NCBI GenBank assembly: GCA_036186865.1
Contig: AP025048.1
Coordinates: forward strand, 30,358,870-30,422,869
DNA: 64,000 nt
From: Eustoma russellianum
Lineage: Eukaryota > Streptophyta > Magnoliopsida > Gentianales > Gentianaceae
Direction: 5' to 3'
Translations under genes and position numbers: made by a program
Shown: piece by piece, positions 57,943 through 64,000 of the stretch
Numbering within the stretch: position 1 is the stretch's first letter
How the letters are laid out: every line of letters starts with the position of its first letter
The notes under the pieces: generated by a model
Seen by the model: only the letters and a program-made list of their open reading frames with translations
Told to the model about the DNA's origin: nothing
Databases searched by the model: none

Positions 57943-59718
57943 TGTAGAGAAAAAGGGGTTTGAGTGATTTTCAAATGCATGATTTAAATGTGCACAAAAA
58001 CGAGCATAAGATATAAACGTGCATAAGTGTACATGTGTGCATGATAACTTGCCATTACTTGCCTTATTTAGCTTATATATTATGTTGCCGTACTAACGAG
58101 CCATGAAGCATTAAAGCTTACATCATATGGCGAACATTTGTTGAGTTTATACTATTTTCAGGTGCCACCATTAATGAACTAAAGTAGTTCATTAAGTGAA
58201 GTACTTAGTTTAATAAACTAAGTAGTTCATTAAAGGAAGATTCATTTGAAAAAGGCACAAAGGCAACAAGGCCAAGGAAGGAAAGTTCTCTCCTCCTCCC
58301 CATCTTATTAAACACGCCACATATACATAATATATATATTTTTTCAGATTTTTTGAAAAAGGCACGTACACATGTATTCCAACGTACTACCGATACGTTA
58401 TATATTACGTACGTACGTTAACGTCACACCACTATACTTAACTCATATTTATATATTCAGGTCTTATATCATATGATATAAGATATGGTGATGACAAATT
58501 AAATACGACACGATAAAAGGTTCTAAACCGAAATTTGTCGTATCGGGCGAATACCGAAACTTCGCCAACGTGTCACGTACTTGCCATAAATAAATGGCCA
58601 GCCCATATACATCAAAAATTGATGAAAATTTCGTGCTACACATGGTATGATCAGCCAACAATTAAAAAGAGAAGAGGAGAGCAAACAAAACAAGGCCAAG
58701 CATTGCAAAATTCAAAGTGAAAAAAAAGCCTAGTTCTTCTTCTTCCACATTTTCTTTCTTTCTCTTTCTTGTAAAAAGTCTATTGAATAGGCTTCATATA
58801 AACCACCATTCATTCATCTTTGTAAAAGATTGATCAAGGTGTGATCAATCTTCATTCTAGCGAGGTGGTGGTGTTCGTGTGAATTGTACTCGACATACAA
58901 GGTTTGTAAAGGGTTGGAGTTATGTGTAACTCTATCAACCCTGCGGTAAGGTGTACTACGTGTGTGTGATTAGTGTGAACCAAGGAAGGTGTTCCTTGAA
59001 GACTGGAGTAGGTTGTTTATAACCGAACCAGTATAAAATTCTTGGTGTCATTTACTTTCAGCACTGATTTTCTGTTTCAGCACTGATAACTGTTTTTAAT
59101 CACGTTCGTAAAAATAGTAAACGAATTTCAAAAATTACGAAACTTTCAGAAAACATAGTCACATGTTCTAGGGTTCTTTTGGCGCAAGGTTCAACCCTTT
59201 TGGACAAGTATAAGTCATTCAAACGTCCAAAGTTCTGAGACTAGTGCAGTATGATTTTCAGGCTTGCAAAGGTTGAGACTTTGATCGTATTTGACTAACT
59301 TCCCAAAAGAATTTTTCAAAACTGTTTCAACCCATTTAAATATAACATATAAGGGGTTAGTGGTTAAATTTTCAAAGCATTTGGAGTTGTGTACAAATTG
59401 GAATAAATTTTTTAAATCAGTGTATCGGTTCTGGCAGATTTGCACAATCTGACCACCAACGAATTTTCAAGGGGTTAGAGGTTGAATTTTAATCTGAAAT
59501 TTTTAGGAGATACTTATAACATCTGATTCTAAGTTCTCTCCAAATTTCAGAATTTTTGAAGACCTGAAACCTAGTTTTAAAAACGTTTTAAAACTGGTCC
59601 TGAAAACAGAAACTGTTTTCAGAACTTGAATTGTTCAAGTTTAAAGAAATTTTAAAAACCACATTTTCCGCACCCACTATTCAAACCCCCCTTCTAGTGG
59701 TGCCTTGCAGATCCTACA
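57943..59718 (+). repeat. Element H: 5' LTR (1776 bp, internally deleted)
   Basis: Starts TGTAGAGAAAAAGGGG and ends GATCCTACA. At 58658 it skips 1245 bp that the 3' LTR has (62630-63874); the missing block contains all three long palindromes. It keeps the inverted repeat (about 58170), the 20-bp palindrome (58463-58482) and the complete last 760 bp that F's 5' LTR has lost. Confidence 0.92.
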
Positions 59719-59720
59719 AG

Positions 59721-59732
59721 TGGTATCAGAGC
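59721..59732 (+). promoter_or_regulatory. Primer-binding site of element H
   Basis: TGGTATCAGAGC, a perfect match to the initiator tRNA-Met complement, two bases after the LTR end. Confidence 0.93.
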
Positions 59733-59772
59733 GCAGGAACACTCACTACAAAGGATCCAACGATTCAGTGAG

Positions 59773-61449
59773 ATGGCATCCACTAGTCATAGCACCGTGC
59801 AAGAAGGAATGTCAACCATAAGGCCTCCTCTGTTTGACGGTGAGTCTTTCGTTCAATGGAAGGTAAGAATGAAACTTTTCTTTATGGCAATAGATATTGA
59901 TCTTTGGTCGATTATAGAAGATGGTCCCTTTGTTCCATCTAAGTCATCCACCGTAGACGGAGTCACACTAGAAGTTGTGAAATCTAGACAAGAATATACG
60001 AGTGATGATAAAAAGAAACTTAGTATGAATGCTAAGGCTATGCAACTACTATTAAACGGCCTAAGTAAAAGTGAGGTTAGTTATGTGTCTAATTGTTCTA
60101 GTGCTCAAGAGATGTGGCATATTCTTGAAATGAAACATGAAGGGACTAGCCAAGTAAAGGAGTCCAAAATTAATATGCTTATGTCCACACTTGAGTCCTT
60201 TAAATTATTGCCAAATGAGTCTATTGTTGAGATGGATTTACGCTTGACTAACATTTACAATTCTCTTGAGTCTCTTGGCAAAGCCTTCACTATGCAGGAA
60301 AAGGTACAAAAGGTCTTGCGAAGCCTTCCATCCGAGTGGGACCCTAAAGTAACGGCCATAGAAGAAAGTAAAGAGACCAAATCGATTAAAATGGAAGAAC
60401 TAATCGGATCACTTAAGGTATACGAAAACAAACTTTCTTTAAGACATTCTGAGTCCATTTCTAATAATGATAGGGCTATAGCATTTAAATCAAATGAATA
60501 CGTCGTAGATGATAGTGACACAGATTCCGATGATGAGGACTTAATCACAATGGCTAAAAGATTAAGAAAAATATTGAGAAAATCGATTAAACATAAGTCT
60601 ACCTCATCTAAGGATCATAAAAATAAAAATAAGGAAATAAAGTGCTATGAATGCGGCAAACTTGGACATCTATCATATGACTGCCCTAATAAAGAGAAAC
60701 AAACAAACAAATACCCTGACAAGGATCGGAACAAGAATAGACTCGTCTCAGAACCTAAGCAAAGGAGAAGAGCATTCAAAGCCTCCACTTGGAGTGACAC
60801 ATCCGACTCTGAGACTGATGATACGGAAGAACACAAGGCACAAGTATGCTTTACATCTAAAGCATCAAATGAGGTATCTTCTGACTCTGATTTCGATTCT
60901 GAATGTCCATATGATGATTTATTTAGTCAATATTTAGAATTGCATAAATTTTCAAAGACTCTTGCAAAAGAAAAGAAACGATTAATTGAAGACAAGAAAT
61001 TGTTAGAATCTTCTAACGAAAATCTTGTCGCTCAATTAAACGATTCTAAAGAAGAGTCATCATGCATCATCAATGCATTAAAATCTGAAATTTCATCATT
61101 GACATCCGAGAACGTTGAATTGAAATCCGAGATTTCAAAATTAAAATCAAGGAATGCCGATGTAGAGAAAAAGGTGAAACAGTTTGATACAGGATCCAAC
61201 ATGCTGCATCGCATTATATCATCACAAAAGCATGACAGTGATAAAACGGGGTTGGGATACGTTGATACAAATGAAGTATCAACCAAACCAACAAAGTTTG
61301 TTATGTCTAAGAAAATAGACACCCCAAAGCCTCAAGTGGCGTCTAAGATGACGCGAAAATTGCATATTCCCTCTCATCACGCCCCACTTCTTCATCATAT
61401 CATGCGAAATACAATGTTGTACCATATAGATATGAAAAGAAAAGAGTGA
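59773..61449 (+). CDS. Element H gag (558 codons, C-terminal frameshift)
   Basis: The best preserved gag in the window. The start ATG is 40 bp after the primer-binding site, as in B and F. Residues 18-30 hold RPPLFDGESFVQWK; residues about 75-200 form the UBN2-type capsid region (MQLLLNGLSKSEVSYVSNCSS, LPSEWDPKVTAIEE). A CCHC zinc knuckle CYECGKLGHLSYDC lies at residues 291-304 with all four ligands. An acidic Asp/Ser-rich stretch and a coiled coil (about 397-472, LAKEKKRLIEDKK onwards) follow. Near 61370 a frameshift replaces the basic tail: the true continuation (RTYPKRPTYNAYKGVLGQRP) is read in another frame at 61446-61680. The first 530 or so codons have no stop. Capsid assembly might survive loss of the tail, but that is inference. 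Confidence 0.92.
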   Translation: MASTSHSTVQEGMSTIRPPLFDGESFVQWKVRMKLFFMAIDIDLWSIIEDGPFVPSKSSTVDGVTLEVVKSRQEYTSDDKKKLSMNAKAMQLLLNGLSKSEVSYVSNCSSAQEMWHILEMKHEGTSQVKESKINMLMSTLESFKLLPNESIVEMDLRLTNIYNSLESLGKAFTMQEKVQKVLRSLPSEWDPKVTAIEESKETKSIKMEELIGSLKVYENKLSLRHSESISNNDRAIAFKSNEYVVDDSDTDSDDEDLITMAKRLRKILRKSIKHKSTSSKDHKNKNKEIKCYECGKLGHLSYDCPNKEKQTNKYPDKDRNKNRLVSEPKQRRRAFKASTWSDTSDSETDDTEEHKAQVCFTSKASNEVSSDSDFDSECPYDDLFSQYLELHKFSKTLAKEKKRLIEDKKLLESSNENLVAQLNDSKEESSCIINALKSEISSLTSENVELKSEISKLKSRNADVEKKVKQFDTGSNMLHRIISSQKHDSDKTGLGYVDTNEVSTKPTKFVMSKKIDTPKPQVASKMTRKLHIPSHHAPLLHHIMRNTMLYHIDMKRKE

Positions 61450-61685
61450 TGCATACACGGCATTCAATCCATCCAAGCACTACGCATACAAACACAAGGA
61501 CATATCCAAAACGTCCTACATATAATGCGTATAAAGGAGTTCTTGGCCAAAGGCCAGATACAGTCGCACCAAAAAGTTTATTATGTTGCGTTCTCATCAC
61601 CTTTCTTACCTTTGGAAGACCTAGAAAGGTCACCCAAATTTGGGGTACCAAAAGGGACATTTTCAAAGGGTTGAATAAATAACCC
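61450..61685 (+). pseudogene. Element H gag C-terminal tail, out of frame
   Basis: Encodes the basic tail seen at the gag end of B and F (TYPKRPTYNAYKGVLGQRP, VTQIWGTKRDIF) but in a different frame from the main gag. It ends at a TAA near 61680. The GTATGG donor candidate of B and F reads ATTTGG here. After it comes a short AT-rich stretch with TTTTTTTTCAG at 61716-61726 and then the 3' spacer. Confidence 0.85.
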
Positions 61686-61735
61686 TTAAAAAACGCATGT
61701 AATATGAAATGCATAATTTTTTTTCAGGCATCCTT

Positions 61736-61910
61736 TGATTTACTTTTCAAAATAAAGGGGGAGAAAAAGCATGATTTAAGGGGGAGAGAGAAAGACTAAT
61801 TGCATAAATTAAGGGGGAGAGAGAAAGACTTTTATGCATAATTGAAGGGGGAGCGATAGGATTTAAATCATGTGCATAAGTTATTTTGAAAATCATCAAA
61901 AGGGGGAGAT
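61736..61910 (+). promoter_or_regulatory. Element H: 3' spacer with five purine tracts
   Basis: AAGGGGGAG occurs at 61755, 61778, 61811, 61845 and 61900. The last, in CAAAAGGGGGAGAT, is the polypurine tract directly before the 3' LTR. Same number, order and flanking words (GCATGATTT, GCATAA, AATTG) as in F. Confidence 0.88.
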
Positions 61911-63200
61911 TGTAGAGAAAAAGGGGTTTGAGTGATTTTCAAATGCATGATTTAAATGTGCACAAAAACGAGCATAAGATATAAACGTGCATAAGTGTAC
62001 ATGTGTGCATGATAACTTGCCATTACTTGCCTTATTTAGCTTATATATTATGTTTCCGTACTAACGAGCCATGAAGCATTAAAGCTTACATCATATGGCG
62101 AACATTTGTTGAGTTTATACTATTTTCAGGTGCCACCATTAATGAACTAAAGTAGTTCATTAAGTGAAGTACTTAGTTTAATAAACTAAGTAGTTCATTA
62201 AAGGAAGATTCATTTGGAAAAGGCACAAAGGCAACACGGCCAAGGAAGGAAAGTTCTCTCCTCCTCCCCATCTTATTAAACACGCCACATATACATATAT
62301 ATATATATTTTCAGATTTTTTGAAAAAGGCACGTACACATGTATTCCAACGTACTACCGACACGTTATATATTACGTACGTACGTTAACGTCACACCACT
62401 ATACTTAACTCATATTTATGAGTATATTCAGGTCTTATATCATATGATATAAGATATGGTGATGACAAATTAAATACGACACGATAAAAGGTTCTAAACC
62501 GAAATTTGTCGTATCGGGCGAATACCGAAACTTCGCCAACGTGTCACATACTTGCCATAAATAAATGGCCAGCCCATATACATCAAAAATTGATGAAAAT
62601 TTCGTGCTACACATGGTATGATCAGCCAAAAATACTTTCCATGTTGGCACACACAAATCACCCCACATTTAGGCCAAAATGTGAAGATTCCAATTTTAAT
62701 TTTGTCACATGTTTATGGTACCACTTTAAATCAGCCAAGTGCTGAGATTTAAAGTATATATTATATATATTATGTATAACATAATATATATATCATGTGC
62801 AAAAGTTGGAATTCAAATTAGAGAAAAATCGGGTAATCGATAAATATCGAAAATTCGGTTTCTACGCACATAACATGGAACGTTTTTCTTGAACATCATG
62901 TGACACGTATCTAGACACTTTTTGCATATGATATACATCTTAAAGTGTTCTAGAAAATTAAATTAAGGGCTGATTGGAATATTACATGTGTGTACTATTA
63001 AATGTGCACTATTTTACAAAGTTAGCAAAATTAAATTTCAGCACATGTACATACACATTCCAACGTTACTACAGCTGAGATGGAGCACATGTGGAGCCTT
63101 GTTGGCATATTGATTGGTCAAGGATCAATCATACAATGTTGATGAATCAAAGAGAGAAGCTACAAAAGGTAAGTATTCAACATATACCTCTCTTATGTCA

Positions 63201-63221
63201 CATGCTGAAAATTTCAGCATG
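63201..63221. repeat. LTR palindrome H1
   Basis: CATGCTGAAA and TTTCAGCATG, 10-base perfect arms around one A; GGCCGATTTC follows 13 bases later. Confidence 0.9.
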
Positions 63222-63355
63222 CTACACACATCTTGGCCGATTTCTTCATGGCTAAGATAACATATTTTGTCAATTTTTATTAAAGGATTAATTGAAGATG
63301 TTATGGAAATGATTTGAATATTATGTAAGGTAATTAAGTGTGATATTTTACATAT

Positions 63356-63385
63356 CACACATGCTGAAATTTTTCAGCATGTGTG
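63356..63385. repeat. LTR palindrome H2
   Basis: CACACATGCTGAAA and TTTCAGCATGTGTG, 14-base perfect arms around TT; GGCCGAATTT follows. Confidence 0.92.
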
Positions 63386-63533
63386 AAGGTTGTGGTGGCC
63401 GAATTTTACACTCTTATTGTGTCCAAGTTCATTCATCAATTGTTAGCAAGACTTACCTTATATAATTGATTCATTTTTATGATAAAAATTCAAAGACAAA
63501 TGGTAAATAATCTGAATTTTATTTCATAATGCA

Positions 63534-63554
63534 CATGCTGAAAAATTCAGCATG
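63534..63554. repeat. LTR palindrome H3
   Basis: CATGCTGAA and TTCAGCATG, nine-base perfect arms around AAA; GGCCGATTTT follows within 15 bases. Confidence 0.9.
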
Positions 63555-64000
63555 GCAAGGTGATAATGGCCGATTTTTTGAGCTTGAAAAGGAGAGATTT
63601 CTTGTCTTGCAATTTATGATGAAATGTTTGACTTATGGTATGATTTTATGATTGATATTGGCACATGTTTTAAGTGATTATTTCAGATTTTCCAAGTCAT
63701 CAAATGATGACAACATTGAGCCAATAAAGAGGTGCCAAGTAAGCAAAGACTAAATGATGATCCAATAGAATGATGCCAAGTAAGCAAAGCATTGTCACCA
63801 TGATGTCTTACAACTCTCTCAAGGACTTAAAAGACAATTTTCAAGAGGGGAGAAACCCTAGGAGGGGACGGCTGCAATTAAAAAGAGAAGAGGAGAGCAA
63901 ACAAAACAAGGCCAAGCATTGCAAAATTCAAAGTGAAAAAAAGCCTAGTTCTTCTTCTTCCACATTTTCTTTCTTTCTCTTTCTTGTAAAAAGCCTATTG

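Larger units (their letters stand above)
57943..64000 (+). mobile_element. Element H: young gag-only copia derivative
   Basis: The 5' LTR (57943-59718), primer-binding site, gag, a purine-rich spacer and the 3' LTR (61911 to beyond the window end). The two LTRs differ at only scattered positions over the first 700 bp, so H is the youngest element here, as expected from its position at the inside of the nest. All of protease, integrase, reverse transcriptase and RNase H is missing: the sequence passes from the gag tail (about 61685) to the 3' spacer (61735). It could move only with pol supplied by a relative. Confidence 0.92.
61911..64000 (+). repeat. Element H: 3' LTR (runs off the window)
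   Basis: Starts TGTAGAGAAAAAGGGG. It contains the inverted repeat (about 62139), the 20-bp palindrome (62434-62453) and three long palindromes (63201-63221, 63356-63385, 63534-63554), each followed by GGCCGA. From 63875 it matches 58659 onwards of the 5' LTR; by that match about 930 bp remain beyond the window, giving a full LTR near 3.0 kb. Confidence 0.92.

Overview
This window is repeat-rich plant nuclear DNA. I find no host gene, tRNA, rRNA or bacterial feature. Almost every base can be assigned to a retrotransposon. The plant origin rests on four things: primer-binding sites matching plant initiator tRNA-Met, SIRE/Maximus-like Ty1/copia elements, a Tekay/Del-type Ty3/gypsy chromovirus with a C-terminal chromodomain, and an L1-type LINE with the C-terminal RNase H domain typical of plants. 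The species cannot be named from the sequence.

Layout, with letters used throughout. I (1-8180, +): a gypsy-like element with long LTRs and an almost non-coding interior; its 5' LTR start lies off the window. It sits in the RNase H gene of A (8181-10332 and 24464-25792, +), a copia element of which only the 3' part is visible. B (10333-24458, -) is a second copia element inserted in A's 3' LTR, proven by a GCAAT target-site duplication. L (12793-16957, -) is a LINE inside B whose 3' junction has been deleted. C (about 25798-28895, +) is an old, heavily mutated copia fragment. J (28896-30515) is a pyrimidine-rich LTR-like fragment. D (30516-31040, +) is the first 525 bp of a copia LTR. E (31041 to about 40351, +) is a copia element whose tail holds an assembly gap flanked by a perfect 610-bp duplication. 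F (40352-47576, +) is a copia element with most of gag deleted. G (47577-57942, -) is a Tekay-type chromovirus with 4.1-kb LTRs. H (57943-64000, +) is a young copia derivative carrying gag only; its 3' LTR runs off the window.

The elements form a nest: D is interrupted by E, E by F, F by G and G by H, while A holds I and B, and B holds L. Most insertions lie in the LTR of the previous element, so the left-to-right order in 30.5-64 kb is also an age order. No element is fully autonomous as it stands: all pol genes carry stops or frameshifts, F lacks the core of gag, and H lacks all of pol.

The points most worth attention are: two short GT-AG introns inside the coding region of chromovirus G, both of which restore the reading frame at conserved domain boundaries when removed; an all-frame stop followed by a conserved acceptor-like site between gag and pol of the copia family; a periodic array of near-perfect palindromes in the copia LTRs, each followed by a GGCCGAWTTT motif; five AAGGGGGAG purine tracts before the 3' LTR of each better-preserved copia copy; and a probable false duplication at the assembly gap.
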